A stretch of 64,000 nt of DNA, from contig JBNAIG010000028.1 of NCBI GenBank assembly GCA_050031985.1, positions 124,001-188,000 on the forward strand, written 5' to 3'. A program made the position numbers and the translations under genes. Shown one piece after another: positions 51,721-60,420 of this stretch; position 1 is the first letter of the stretch, and the number at the start of each line of letters is the position of its first letter. The stretch comes from SZUA-368 sp028533045 (lineage in GTDB: Bacteria > Spirochaetota > Spirochaetia > DSM-2461). The notes beneath the pieces were generated by a model, which was not told the origin of the DNA, searched no databases, and saw only the letters and a program-made list of their open reading frames with translations.

Positions 51721-51726
51721 TATAAT
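51721..51726 (+). promoter_or_regulatory. -10 box of the TPR gene, leaderless geometry
   Basis: Perfect TATAAT followed by 7 nt and the ATG at 51734. The -35 region 17 bp upstream (TGGAAG) is weak. Confidence 0.5.
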
Positions 51727-51733
51727 AGAGAGC

Positions 51734-52678
51734 ATGGATGAATATCTTCAGGCTCGCGAGCAAACGCTTATTCATGATTTGGAGTTGCTCAAGGATGATG
51801 TCTTAAAAATTGACAGGATTATTACCTTTCTTATTGAGGTAAGGGCCACCCTTTCGGATAGGGTGGAGTTCTGGATAAAAAATACCCTTCCCCAGTGTCG
51901 GGAGATTGGTTATGATAGGGGACTTTTTTCTCTTCTGGTCCATTTCGCTTACTATTATTTGATGAAGTCCGATTTCGCCATGGGGAAATCTTACCTGGAA
52001 AAGGCTTCCCAAATTGATTGGTCCTGCTTTCTTCACTCCCGGGAGCACATGTATTTCTATCATGCCCATGGGGTCTTCTACTATTATACGAGCGATCGGG
52101 ACCTTGCGATGGAGTATTTTGATAAGGCTTTGGAATTGGCCCGAAGCCTCAAGGACAGGGATTTTACCTGCCAGATGCTGAATAATCTGGCCAGTTATTA
52201 TACGAAAGGCGGTGAATATAAAATCGCCGAGGCCTATCTTCTGGAAGCTTTTTCTCTTATTGATCCGGAGAAGAATCCCTTTCCCGCCCTCAAAATTATG
52301 GATAATTTGGCCTCTCTTTATATTGCCCGGGAGAATTATGATCGGGCCCGGGACTACCTGGATACGGCTTTCTCCTATGGGGTGGATAGAAAAATCGACT
52401 ATATGATTCCCTCCCTTCATTATAATTACGGTTTAATCTGTGAGAAAGAGGGGAAGCTTGATGAGGCTGAGGAGTTCTATAAAAAGGCCTACGACGGGAA
52501 CGGGGATAAAAACTTCCAGGAGGACATAGCTCTTGGATACCCCCGTTTTCTTTTTGACCGGAAGCGCTGGGAGGAGGGGCAGGTATTAACTGACGAGATT
52601 ATAAAGCTTTTTCAGCAAAAGGGAATGGTTCGTTCCCTTGATAAGGTCTATCATCTCATGGATGAATATGATATATAG
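51734..52678 (+). CDS. TPR-repeat protein
   Basis: A 314-residue soluble protein. A helical N-terminal region (DEYLQAREQTLIHDLELLKDD) is followed by six or so TPR units: YFYHAHGVFYYYTSDRDLAMEYFDKAL-type repeats, CQMLNNLASYYTKGGEYKIAEAYL, MDNLASLYIARENYDRARDYL, and LHYNYGLICEKEGKLDEAEEFY. The form resembles TPR parts of signalling and regulator proteins, but no other domain is seen. Six bp upstream of mazG. Confidence 0.82.
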   Translation: MDEYLQAREQTLIHDLELLKDDVLKIDRIITFLIEVRATLSDRVEFWIKNTLPQCREIGYDRGLFSLLVHFAYYYLMKSDFAMGKSYLEKASQIDWSCFLHSREHMYFYHAHGVFYYYTSDRDLAMEYFDKALELARSLKDRDFTCQMLNNLASYYTKGGEYKIAEAYLLEAFSLIDPEKNPFPALKIMDNLASLYIARENYDRARDYLDTAFSYGVDRKIDYMIPSLHYNYGLICEKEGKLDEAEEFYKKAYDGNGDKNFQEDIALGYPRFLFDRKRWEEGQVLTDEIIKLFQQKGMVRSLDKVYHLMDEYDI

Positions 52679-52683
52679 AAAAT

Positions 52684-53466
52684 ATGGATAAATTTGATAA
52701 TCTTCTTGAAATAATAAAAACGCTTCGTTCTCCCGAAGGCTGCCCCTGGGATAGGGAACAGACTCACGAAAGTCTTAAACCCTATGCCATTGAAGAAGCC
52801 CATGAAGTGGCCGAAGCGGTGGACGGGGGGGACCCGGAAATGATTGCCGACGAGTTGGGCGATTTGCTCCTCCAGGTGGTTCTCCATTCCCAGATCGGTT
52901 CGGAACAGGGGACTTTTACCATAGACGATGTTCTGGACAGTGTCTCTTCCAAGATGATACGCCGCCATCCCCATGTCTTCTCCGACGAGAAAGTGAGCGG
53001 GACAAAAGAGGTTCTTAAAAACTGGGAAGCCATTAAAAAGAAGGAGAAGGCCAAGAAAGATCACACTTCCGTTCTTGACGGTATCCCCTTGAGTCTTCCC
53101 GGCCTTTACAGGGCGGCAAAGATACAGAAAAAAGCCTCCCGGGCGGGATTTGACTGGCCCGATACGGAAGGGCCGATTCAAAAAATCCGAGAGGAGATAG
53201 AGGAATTTTCCCACGAGGTGGAAAGGAATGACCGGGAGGCGATGATTGAGGAATTCGGTGACATCCTTTTTTCTCTGGTAAACCTCTCCCGCAAGTTAGA
53301 CTTTGATGCGGAAGATTCCCTGCGCATGTCCACGGGGAAGTTTGAGAAACGGTTCCGGGAGATCGAAAATATGGTGAATGAAGGGGAGAAGGAGATGCAC
53401 GACTACTCCCTGGAAGAGCTGGATGCTCTGTGGGACAAGGTTAAAGAGAAGGAGAAGAGGACGTGA
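52684..53466 (+). CDS. mazG: Nucleoside triphosphate pyrophosphohydrolase MazG
   Basis: A 260-residue protein with two MazG domains, as in E. coli MazG (263). N-terminal: LRSPEGCPWDREQTHESL and EEAHEVAEAV with DELGDLLLQVVLHSQI, the EExxE...ExxD metal motif. The second: EEIEEFSHEVERNDREAMIEEFGDILFSLVNL. It hydrolyses NTPs to NMP and pyrophosphate, cleaning damaged nucleotides and affecting ppGpp levels. Its stop overlaps the DHH-CBS gene by 4 bp. Confidence 0.94.
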   Translation: MDKFDNLLEIIKTLRSPEGCPWDREQTHESLKPYAIEEAHEVAEAVDGGDPEMIADELGDLLLQVVLHSQIGSEQGTFTIDDVLDSVSSKMIRRHPHVFSDEKVSGTKEVLKNWEAIKKKEKAKKDHTSVLDGIPLSLPGLYRAAKIQKKASRAGFDWPDTEGPIQKIREEIEEFSHEVERNDREAMIEEFGDILFSLVNLSRKLDFDAEDSLRMSTGKFEKRFREIENMVNEGEKEMHDYSLEELDALWDKVKEKEKRT

Positions 53467-54749
53467 AAATTCTGGTAGGTCATGGGAATATGGATCTGGA
53501 TTGTTTTGGCTCTCTGGCCCTTGCACGCTACCTTTACCCTCGCTATATTCCCGTACGAAGCCGGCTTATTCACCCCATGGCCAAGGCTATGTACGGGCTT
53601 TATCACGACCATCTGGGCTTTATGCCTTCCCGTGAACTTAAAGGGGAGCAGGTGGAAAAGATGGTGGTGTTTGATACCCGTAACGCCTCAAAAATCCGGG
53701 AATATATGGATTATATCAAGCCTTTTAAGGCGGAGGTGGAGATTTACGACCATCACGTTCATAACGAATGCGATATACCCGGGGCGGTTCTTCATGAAGC
53801 GGCCTACGGTTCCAATACCACCCTGGTGGCGGAGGAGCTGATGAAGCGGGACATTTCCATCCCCCACGATGCGGCCACCATTGCCTTGACCGGAGTATTT
53901 TCCGATACGGGCAGCTTTACCCATGAAAATGTCAGTGCCAAAGACTTTGAAGCGGCCCGTTGGCTTCTAAACCAGGGGGCCAGTATCAAAATGGTAAAGC
54001 AGTTTCTCAAAGTCTGGCATGAGGATGTTCAGATTGATATATTCCATCAGGTTTTAAACAGTGTTTCCTTCCGGAATGTTCACGGTTACTCCCTGCTTTT
54101 TTGTCACATCCAGCTGGAAGACCAGGTGGGCGGTCTTTCCGACGTGGTTCAGAAGGTATTTGATGTGGAGAATGCCGACGCCATGTTTGCCGTTTTTTCT
54201 TTGCAAAAAAGAAAGCGGACTCTTATTGTGGGGCGTAGTCGTCATGACTCTATTGATCTGTCTAAAATCCTGAAGAACTGGGGCGGGGGAGGCCATCCCA
54301 AAGCGGCATCGGCTACTCTTAAGGAACTGGTTGAGCACGATTTTGTGAATACCCTCCGTCTTTATCTTAAGGATGTGCTGGAGCCGGCCTGCAGTGTGGG
54401 AGATATTATGACAGAGGATGTTAAGGTGATTTCCGACAGCTCCTCTGTTCTCGAATCCTCCCTGTTTCTTGAAAAAATAGACCATACCGGGGTTCCCGTT
54501 GTGGATGATGAAGAGAATCTGGTAGGGTTTATCTCCCTTCGGGATATAAGCAAGGCACGTGTGGCAGGACAGATGAAGGCCCCCGTTCGCGGTTACATGA
54601 CTCACAAGCTTTATACGGTGACTCCCGATGCTACTTTACGGGATTTGGAAAGGATGTTCCTCGATTACAACGTGGGCCATGTGCCTGTGGTTTCGAATAG
54701 TAAAGTTCTTGGGATCGTGACCCGTTCCGACTACTTGAAGCATATTTAG
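53463..54749 (+). CDS. DHH-family phosphoesterase with C-terminal CBS pair
   Basis: A 428-residue protein. The DHH domain has GHGNMDLDCFGSLALARYL (metal-binding H, D, D), VFDTRN, IYDHHVHNE (DHH) and FSDTGSFTHENVS; the DHHA1 domain has GRSRHDSIDLSKIL and GGGGHPKAASA. Two CBS repeats follow from about 310 (VGDIMTEDVKVISDSSSVLE to VGFISLRDI, and VRGYMTHKLYTVTPDATLRD to LGIVTRSDYL). This DHH-CBS order is seen at the N-terminus of A-adding-type tRNA nucleotidyltransferases, but the polymerase domain is absent. It may degrade short RNA or cyclic dinucleotides under adenylate control. GTG 53463 overlaps mazG. Confidence 0.8.
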   Translation: MKILVGHGNMDLDCFGSLALARYLYPRYIPVRSRLIHPMAKAMYGLYHDHLGFMPSRELKGEQVEKMVVFDTRNASKIREYMDYIKPFKAEVEIYDHHVHNECDIPGAVLHEAAYGSNTTLVAEELMKRDISIPHDAATIALTGVFSDTGSFTHENVSAKDFEAARWLLNQGASIKMVKQFLKVWHEDVQIDIFHQVLNSVSFRNVHGYSLLFCHIQLEDQVGGLSDVVQKVFDVENADAMFAVFSLQKRKRTLIVGRSRHDSIDLSKILKNWGGGGHPKAASATLKELVEHDFVNTLRLYLKDVLEPACSVGDIMTEDVKVISDSSSVLESSLFLEKIDHTGVPVVDDEENLVGFISLRDISKARVAGQMKAPVRGYMTHKLYTVTPDATLRDLERMFLDYNVGHVPVVSNSKVLGIVTRSDYLKHI

Positions 54750-54794
54750 TTAGAAGGTCGAATTTAAACGGCTGATAAACTCCTGACAGAATTC

Positions 54795-54823
54795 TTGTCA
54801 TTTTAATAAAAGAAGAATAGAGT
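54795..54823 (+). promoter_or_regulatory. Promoter of the small beta-barrel gene, leaderless geometry
   Basis: TTGTCA (54795-54800), 17 bp, TAGAGT (54818-54823), then 6 nt (GGGTAT) to the ATG at 54830. The geometry equals that of the FapA-like gene. Confidence 0.55.
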
Positions 54824-54829
54824 GGGTAT

Positions 54830-55351
54830 ATGAAACAAATCATTTTTTCCCTATTAATTTTATTTGCAGTCGGATTTTTCCTTTCCGCAGAGACTGTTGA
54901 TTTCCTTGGTGAGACGGATATTGCCAACCGGGATGTAGATACGGTGGACTTGGGCGAAGTGGGTAAGGATAAGCTTAAGCTGGGGGTATCCCTGGGCTAC
55001 CCTGTGAGCGGTGTAACCGCCGGCTGGCAGGTGGGCAAGAGCCTGGAACTGGATCTTCTGGCAGGGGCCTGGGAGGATGACAAGTTCTGTTTTGGCGGTA
55101 GTGCCATGGTCTCCCTTTTGGATATTAAAATCGGAACTGAAGTTTTCCCCCTAACGGCGGGGCCCTTTATCTACACCGGTTTCGGTTCGGACGACCTGCT
55201 TGTTTCTACAGGTGCGGTAGGCCGGGTTGAGTATACCTTTGATTTTAAGCTGAATCTCTATATAGAGTCCGGTTTGGCTCTTCAGCTGACCGAGCTTGAC
55301 GATAATCCCGTAGCTGTTCCGGTTAGTCTGGGAATACGATATATCTTTTAA
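54830..55351 (+). CDS. Small exported beta-barrel protein
   Basis: A 173-residue protein: signal peptide (QIIFSLLILFAVGFFLSA), then alternating hydrophobic strands with aromatic girdles: LKLGVSLGYPVSGVTAGWQV, LELDLLAGAWE, GPFIYTGFGS, FKLNLYIESGLALQL, VPVSLGIRYIF. It ends in phenylalanine, as outer-membrane barrels do. About eight strands are likely. I do not recognise the family. Its stop overlaps the convergent ptsP gene by 4 bp. Confidence 0.65.
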   Translation: MKQIIFSLLILFAVGFFLSAETVDFLGETDIANRDVDTVDLGEVGKDKLKLGVSLGYPVSGVTAGWQVGKSLELDLLAGAWEDDKFCFGGSAMVSLLDIKIGTEVFPLTAGPFIYTGFGSDDLLVSTGAVGRVEYTFDFKLNLYIESGLALQLTELDDNPVAVPVSLGIRYIF

Positions 55352-57624
55352 TTGGGAAGAACTTCTTTCAGATAGTTTTTGACCTCTTCCACTGTGGAGA
55401 AGGTCAAAATCTTCTCGCTGTCTTCCCGGGCCTTTTTCAGGTCAATTTTGCTTATGAATTCCTGCAGCTCCGGCAGACGGTGAGGTTCAATGGTAATGGA
55501 TCTCACTCCTACTCCCAGAAAAAAGTAGATCATATGCTTTTCATTGGTCAGATTTCCACAGATGGAGTAGGCGCAGTCGTTCTTCAGGGCCCCGTCTACA
55601 ACGGTTTTTACCGCTCGCAGTACGGCCGGGTGTTCCCCCTGGTAGAAGGAGGCCACGCTGGAGTTGGTCCGATCTACACCCAGGAGGTACTGGACTAGGT
55701 CATTCGTTCCTATGGAGAGGAAATCCGCCTCTGCCGTGAGCTGGTCAATCAACATGACCGCCGAGGGAAGTTCTATCATCATTCCCAATTTGGGGTATTT
55801 GTTGTAGCTGAATCCGTCGCGATCAAGAAACTCCATGCTCTTCTTAACCATTCTTACCGCTGCCCGGTAGTCGTCCACGGAAGAGACCAGGGGAAACATA
55901 ATGCGAAGATCCCGTCCTTCCCCGGCTCTGAGCATAGCCTTGAGCTGGCCTACGAACACTTTTTTATTCTGTAGGAGAAAGCGGATGGCCCGGAGGCCTA
56001 AAAAGGGGTTTTCTCCCTGGTTTTCCGGCATATAGGAGAGGATCTTGTCCCCCCCCACATCAAGGGTTCGCAGGGTAATAGGGTGGCCCTCTTCCATTCC
56101 GTCAAAGACTTTTTTGTAAACCCGGTACTGTTCTTCTTCGGAGGGAAAGTCGCTTCGAATAAGAAAGGGGAACTCGCTTCGGTAAAGACCGACCCCTTCC
56201 GCTTTGATCTCCCGGGCGGCTTTGACATCGTTTAACAGGTTAATTGCCGCTCTGAGAAATATGCGGGTCCCGTCGGCTGTGTGGGTTTGGTCCAGAACAG
56301 AGGCGCCCATCTCCTTAAGCTCCCGAGCTGTGCGGGACTGCTTTTCATAATGCTCAATGGTCTCTTCATCGGGAAGGATAATCAGGTTCCCCTGATTGGC
56401 ATCAAGTATGGCGTCGGTATATTCGGGGAGTGTGAGCACATCCTCGTCTTCGAGGTAGATGAGGGGAACGGCGAGGGATTTGGCAAGAATGGATATGTGA
56501 GCCGAAGCTCCGCCCCCCATCAGTACAATCCCTTCCGCCTTTTGTGCGGTAAGTTTAAGGAGTTCCGAGGGCAGAAGATCCCCGGCTATGATAATCTGGT
56601 TGCGGTAGTTTCCCGGCTGCTGCTCCTTGTGGGAGAGGTTTCGGAGAATCCGATGTCCCAGATCGCGCACGTCTTGCACTTTTTCCTGGAGACGGCTGTT
56701 GTCGCTGGCTGTAAAAATCTCCACGTAACTGTTTACTACTTGTTCTACGGCCAGACAGGGGGGAAGGTTGTCCTCTTCTATCAGTTTAGCCATCTGCCCG
56801 GAGAAAGCTTCGTCCTGCAGCATAAGCAGGTGGGCGGAGAAGATCATGGAGGCTATATCGGAGAGTTCTTCATTCATTTTTTCCTGGAGCTCCAGGAGCT
56901 GGCATTCCGCTTTTTTTACGGCTTCCCTAAAGGCGTCTATGCCGTCGCGGTAAAGTTTCTGGTCCTCCGGGGAGAGGTGCCCTTCCTTATGGCTGTCGTC
57001 CATATAGAAAATCTGCCCCTGGGAGACCCCGGCCACGACTTTCTTACCCTTAAAGAGGCGGCTTTCCGTTTCTCCCGGCTGGTTGGCTTCCTGTTCCTTC
57101 CGGGATATATCCATGAGGAGACGGGCGTTTTCCAGGGTGGCCGCCAACTGGCCTGCAATAGCTTCCAGGGCCCGGGCGTCGGTGCTGTCAAAGTAGCCTT
57201 TCTGGCTGTGCTGGAGAACCAGTACCCCAATGCGGTTCAAACCGCGCATGATGGGAACGGCCAGGAAGGCTTTGAAGTTTTCCTCAAAACTGTTTTCTAT
57301 GCTTTTGAATCGGGGGTGGAGGGTTCCGTCCGCTTCCAGGATGGTGCGCATCTCCTTCATGGTTGTACCCACGAGCCCTTCTCCAAAGCTGAGAGTCAGA
57401 TTTCCTGTCAGATCCCGGTTGAGACCTTCTGTGGAGACCAAATTCAGTTTTTTTCTTTTTTCATCGTAGAGGTAGACCGAACAGACTTCCGATTTCATAT
57501 GACGGGATACGGTTTTTACGACCTTTTCCAGAAAACGTTTGGTTCCCTTTTCTCCGTGGAAAAGGCCGGAAAGCTCGGCAATGCTGCAGATTAGTTCAAT
57601 TTTTCTTCGTTCCCGCTGTTTCAT
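55348..57624 (-). CDS. ptsP: Phosphoenolpyruvate-protein phosphotransferase PtsP (GAF-EI)
   Basis: A 758-residue enzyme I of the nitrogen PTS type. An N-terminal GAF domain (about 18-165: RHMKSEVCSVYLYDEKRKKL, GEGLVGTTMKE, FKAFLAVPIMR) precedes the EI domains. The phosphohistidine is His376 in GGGASAHISILAK; the EI signature is usually TSHxAI, here ASAHIS, with the His kept. The PEP-binding barrel shows GVGLYRSEFPFL, MIELPSAVMLIDQL, SIGTNDLVQYLLGVDR, and Cys689 in SICGN. It relays phosphate to NPr and EIIA-Ntr, whose genes are not nearby. AGGAG precedes the ATG. The proC stop lies 1 bp upstream of it. Confidence 0.93.
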   Translation of the reverse strand: MKQRERRKIELICSIAELSGLFHGEKGTKRFLEKVVKTVSRHMKSEVCSVYLYDEKRKKLNLVSTEGLNRDLTGNLTLSFGEGLVGTTMKEMRTILEADGTLHPRFKSIENSFEENFKAFLAVPIMRGLNRIGVLVLQHSQKGYFDSTDARALEAIAGQLAATLENARLLMDISRKEQEANQPGETESRLFKGKKVVAGVSQGQIFYMDDSHKEGHLSPEDQKLYRDGIDAFREAVKKAECQLLELQEKMNEELSDIASMIFSAHLLMLQDEAFSGQMAKLIEEDNLPPCLAVEQVVNSYVEIFTASDNSRLQEKVQDVRDLGHRILRNLSHKEQQPGNYRNQIIIAGDLLPSELLKLTAQKAEGIVLMGGGASAHISILAKSLAVPLIYLEDEDVLTLPEYTDAILDANQGNLIILPDEETIEHYEKQSRTARELKEMGASVLDQTHTADGTRIFLRAAINLLNDVKAAREIKAEGVGLYRSEFPFLIRSDFPSEEEQYRVYKKVFDGMEEGHPITLRTLDVGGDKILSYMPENQGENPFLGLRAIRFLLQNKKVFVGQLKAMLRAGEGRDLRIMFPLVSSVDDYRAAVRMVKKSMEFLDRDGFSYNKYPKLGMMIELPSAVMLIDQLTAEADFLSIGTNDLVQYLLGVDRTNSSVASFYQGEHPAVLRAVKTVVDGALKNDCAYSICGNLTNEKHMIYFFLGVGVRSITIEPHRLPELQEFISKIDLKKAREDSEKILTFSTVEEVKNYLKEVLPN

Positions 57625-57625
57625 C

Positions 57626-58429
57626 CTATTCTCCTGCCAGGAAGTCGGCCTTATTAGTGCATACCCGCACCGCTTCGATCAGGGAGGAGCGGAAACCGTG
57701 ACTTTCCAGTTCCCCCACCGCTTCGATGGTGGTTCCTCCGGGAGAACAGACCATGTCTTTGAGCTCCGCCGGGTGTTTGCCCGTTTCCAGTACCATCTTG
57801 GCCGATCCCATAACGGCCTGGGCTGCCATGGTGTAGGCTTTGGCCCGGGGAAGGCCTTCCAAAACCGCTCCGTCTACCAGGGCTTCAATCATCATGAATA
57901 CCCAGGCCGGGCTTGAGCCGCAGAGGGAGGTATAGCCGTTAATCTGGCTTTCCGGGAGAACTTCGCACTTGCCAAAGGAGGAAAATATCTTTTTGATGAT
58001 TTCAAGATCCTCCGACGTAATATTGCCGTTGGGACAGAGAGCGGTCATCCCTTCTCCCACAAGGGCGGGTGTGTTGGGCATGGTTCGGACAATTTTATGC
58101 TTTTCCGAAAGGAGTTCGGTCATTTTATCAAGGGTTACACCGGCGGCAATGGTCACGACCAAAGTCTCCGTGGGAACAAGGGAACCCACTTCCTTAAGAA
58201 CGATGGGATAGATGTGGGGTTTAACTGCCAGAATCAGGATATCCGCCTGCTTTACCACTTCACTGTTCTCGGTGGTCGTAACAATGCCCGGATGGGCTGC
58301 TGCGGTACGGTTCAGGGCTTCCGAGGAAGCATCGCTTACCATTATTTGGGACGGGGCGTACAGGCCGCTTTTGATAATGCCGCCGAGCATGGCGGAACCC
58401 ATATTTCCTGTGCCGATAAATCCAATCAT
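57626..58429 (-). CDS. proC: Pyrroline-5-carboxylate reductase
   Basis: A 267-residue NAD(P)H enzyme for the last step of proline synthesis. Motifs: MIGFIGTGNMGSAMLGGI (Rossmann), ILAVKPHIYPIVL, VTIAAGVTLDKM, VRTMPNTPALVGEGMTAL, SGSSPAWVFMMIEALVDGAVLEGLPRAKAYTMA-type region (given here as SSPAWVFMMIEALVDGA), and CSPGGTTIEAVGELE. GGGAGG 7 nt before the ATG. It is followed after 1 bp by ptsP. Confidence 0.95.
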   Translation of the reverse strand: MIGFIGTGNMGSAMLGGIIKSGLYAPSQIMVSDASSEALNRTAAAHPGIVTTTENSEVVKQADILILAVKPHIYPIVLKEVGSLVPTETLVVTIAAGVTLDKMTELLSEKHKIVRTMPNTPALVGEGMTALCPNGNITSEDLEIIKKIFSSFGKCEVLPESQINGYTSLCGSSPAWVFMMIEALVDGAVLEGLPRAKAYTMAAQAVMGSAKMVLETGKHPAELKDMVCSPGGTTIEAVGELESHGFRSSLIEAVRVCTNKADFLAGE

Positions 58430-58452
58430 GTTAAGCCTCCCAAGCGGTGAAT

Positions 58453-58476
58453 CCGGTTATTAGGAAAAATAACCGG
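58453..58476. promoter_or_regulatory. CCGGTTAT/ATAACCGG inverted repeat upstream of proC
   Basis: Perfect 8-bp arms (58453-58460 and 58469-58476) around an 8-bp spacer, 24 bp before the proC start and downstream of the methyltransferase gene on the same strand. There is no T-run, so either a weak transcript end or an operator is possible. The string AAAAATAACCGG recurs inside the end of the methyltransferase gene (about 58572-58583), on the same strand orientation as the right arm. Confidence 0.45.
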
Positions 58477-58531
58477 CAAATTTGTAGGTATTTTAACATG
58501 AATGGGACTATTCTGCCATAGGAAGGGAAGG

Positions 58532-59305
58532 CTATTTTATACAGGAAAATAGGCAGGCCCTGGTGGAAATCGAAAAATAACCGGTTCTTTGGTATTCTTC
58601 TTGAAAAACCTCTTCCATTTCTTCCTTCCGAGCCCGGGCTATTTCATGAATATTGGGAGCCTGGAGGGAGAAGAAATAGTTCATGATCAGGGAAAAGTCC
58701 TCCACCATTAATTCATTTTCATAGTAGGAGAGGTCTACTTTGTCAAAATATTCGGCGAGGAGGGGCGAGGCGTTTTCCGCTCCAAACCGGTCGGTAAGGT
58801 TACTGTTGGGCCAGTACTCCTCTTTCTCCAGCCCCAGTAGATCCTTGAGCCGGAGGAGATGGGATGAGCTGTTGGTGGTGGCAAAGAAATCCCCTCCTTT
58901 TTTAAGAACCCGGGAAATTTCCGAAAGAACCTTGGGAAGGTCTGATGCGTGGTAAAGATTATGATTGGAAATGACCGTGTCAAATTTTTCATCCCCATAG
59001 GGAATGTCATGATAATCGATGACCTCGAAGCGGCAGTTTTTCGTACCCTCTGCCTGCCGGGCCTTATCCAGCATCCCTTTGGACATATCGGAGAGGGTGA
59101 TTTCGCAGCCGGTGAAGGAGGGGGCCAGGTCTTTCCAGAGAAGCCCGTTGCCGCAGCCCAGTTCGAGTATTTTTATTCCTGAACGGGCAGGAATTTTCCG
59201 TGCCACCCAGGACTGAAGGGATTCGGGATTAAGGGCCTTTTCGTAGATGCTGATTCTTGTTTCGAGGTTTTTGCTCGTGCCGTACTGTTTGTTCAGGTCT
59301 CTCAT
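58532..59305 (-). CDS. Class I SAM-dependent methyltransferase
   Basis: A 257-residue methyltransferase. Motif I is IKILELGCGNGLLWKDL, then ITLSDMSKGMLDKAR (acidic residue for the ribose), FEVIDYHDIPYGDEKFDTVISNHNLYH (given in short as DYHDIPYGDEKFDTV), and VLKKGGDFFATT (motif III). The type resembles Ubie-like small-molecule methyltransferases; the substrate is unknown. ATG 59305 has GGGGAG 4 nt upstream and overlaps the flavoprotein stop (ATGA), so it is preferred over ATG 59317. The two probably act in one pathway. Confidence 0.85.
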   Translation of the reverse strand: MRDLNKQYGTSKNLETRISIYEKALNPESLQSWVARKIPARSGIKILELGCGNGLLWKDLAPSFTGCEITLSDMSKGMLDKARQAEGTKNCRFEVIDYHDIPYGDEKFDTVISNHNLYHASDLPKVLSEISRVLKKGGDFFATTNSSSHLLRLKDLLGLEKEEYWPNSNLTDRFGAENASPLLAEYFDKVDLSYYENELMVEDFSLIMNYFFSLQAPNIHEIARARKEEMEEVFQEEYQRTGYFSISTRACLFSCIK

Positions 59306-60336
59306 ATGGCTCCCCATTTAGTTCTAAAGATGAAATTTCTTAAAATATCATTATACATGATACGACTTTTTTGTCGCTTGAGAAAAAGTTGTAAAGCGAT
59401 TCTTTTTACTTTTCTCCGGTAATTCTTTATGGTATCACCTCCGTGGAGTATCGCTTCTGAAAGCAATTGGGCGCTCCTGAAGGCGTAACTGAACCCTTCT
59501 GCCGAACTGGGACTGATGAACCCGGCCGCCTCCCCCAGGAAGAGAATCCTTTTCCCTTTGTGGCATCTTAGGTCCTGTCTTTTCCGGGGACGGATTATGG
59601 TACAGGATTTTCGTTCTATCTCCTCGAAATTGTCGCCCAGGACCTTATGAAGAAATCTCTCGTATTTTTCCTTGATCGGTCCCTTGTTGAGGGCGATTCC
59701 AATAAGGAGTTCTTCCTCTTTGGGAATGGTCCAGCCGTAGAAGTCGCTTAGGGACGAATCAAAGAAAGCCCCGTAGCCCCGGGGGAGGGTAGTTTGGGAA
59801 ACACGTGACTGAAGGGCGACGTAGCGGGTCAATTTTTTGAAATCGCCCACCGATTTTCTTCGTACCCGGGACTGGCCGCCGTCGGCGCCGATGAGGCAGG
59901 ATGCTTTGAGGGTTATCCTTCCTTCGGGCAGTTCGGCGGTGACAAGAATATGATTCTCTTCCTCCACGTGATTAATGTAGCGTCCGGGACGGTAGAGATC
60001 CACCGAGGAAGGAATCTGACTGAGAAGCCAGTTATCAAATCTCTTTCGGTCCACGTTTAAGTAATGGCGCTGGTAACGGGCTTTATTCGCTTTTTGCAGG
60101 TCCTTTGATTCCACGTAGAACATCTGGGGAGAGACGAGGACCTCTCCGGGAAGACTCAGGCCAAAGGAACCGAGAATCTTCTGCGCGTCCGGTGCGATAA
60201 GTCCTCCGCACACCTTTTCGTTCCCCTCTTCGCTCTCCTGTTCTAAAAGGGCTACTTTGTATTTTTTTCCTATCAGTCGTGCCAGGGTAGAGCCGGCAGG
60301 TCCGCCTCCGACTATCAAAAAGTCATATTGTTTCAT
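59302..60336 (-). CDS. Geranylgeranyl-reductase-family flavoprotein
   Basis: A 344-residue FAD oxidoreductase of the geranylgeranyl reductase/lycopene-cyclase-like group: FLIVGGGPAGSTLARLIG at the start, KVCGGLIAPDAQKIL (the CGG motif of the family), RKRFDNWLLSQ, CLIGADGGQSRVRR, and ILFLGEAAGFISPSSAEGFS near the C-terminal FAD site. Relatives reduce isoprenoid or lipid double bonds. It is paired by 4-bp overlap with a methyltransferase gene, suggesting modification of a lipid or quinone. A ribosome site (AAGGCGG) is weak. Distance to the upstream PHP gene is 84 bp. Confidence 0.82.
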   Translation of the reverse strand: MKQYDFLIVGGGPAGSTLARLIGKKYKVALLEQESEEGNEKVCGGLIAPDAQKILGSFGLSLPGEVLVSPQMFYVESKDLQKANKARYQRHYLNVDRKRFDNWLLSQIPSSVDLYRPGRYINHVEEENHILVTAELPEGRITLKASCLIGADGGQSRVRRKSVGDFKKLTRYVALQSRVSQTTLPRGYGAFFDSSLSDFYGWTIPKEEELLIGIALNKGPIKEKYERFLHKVLGDNFEEIERKSCTIIRPRKRQDLRCHKGKRILFLGEAAGFISPSSAEGFSYAFRSAQLLSEAILHGGDTIKNYRRKVKRIALQLFLKRQKSRIMYNDILRNFIFRTKWGAI

Positions 60337-60420
60337 TCTTTACCGCCTTCAGTCCCATTAAACGAGACGGAATGAGCGGAGAGAGGACGAATTTATGTCA
60401 AAAGAGAGGCTTTGTTTCTT

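Noticed and set aside
52672..52677. TATATA box 6 nt before the mazG ATG as another leaderless promoter
   Set aside because: The box overlaps the TPR stop codon, no -35 hexamer is at 16-19 bp, and the gene is only 5 bp behind the TPR gene, so co-transcription is simpler.
56281..57594. A 437-residue plus-strand open frame
   Set aside because: It lies wholly antisense to ptsP, whose motifs are complete; its peptide shows no domain and is a codon-bias shadow.
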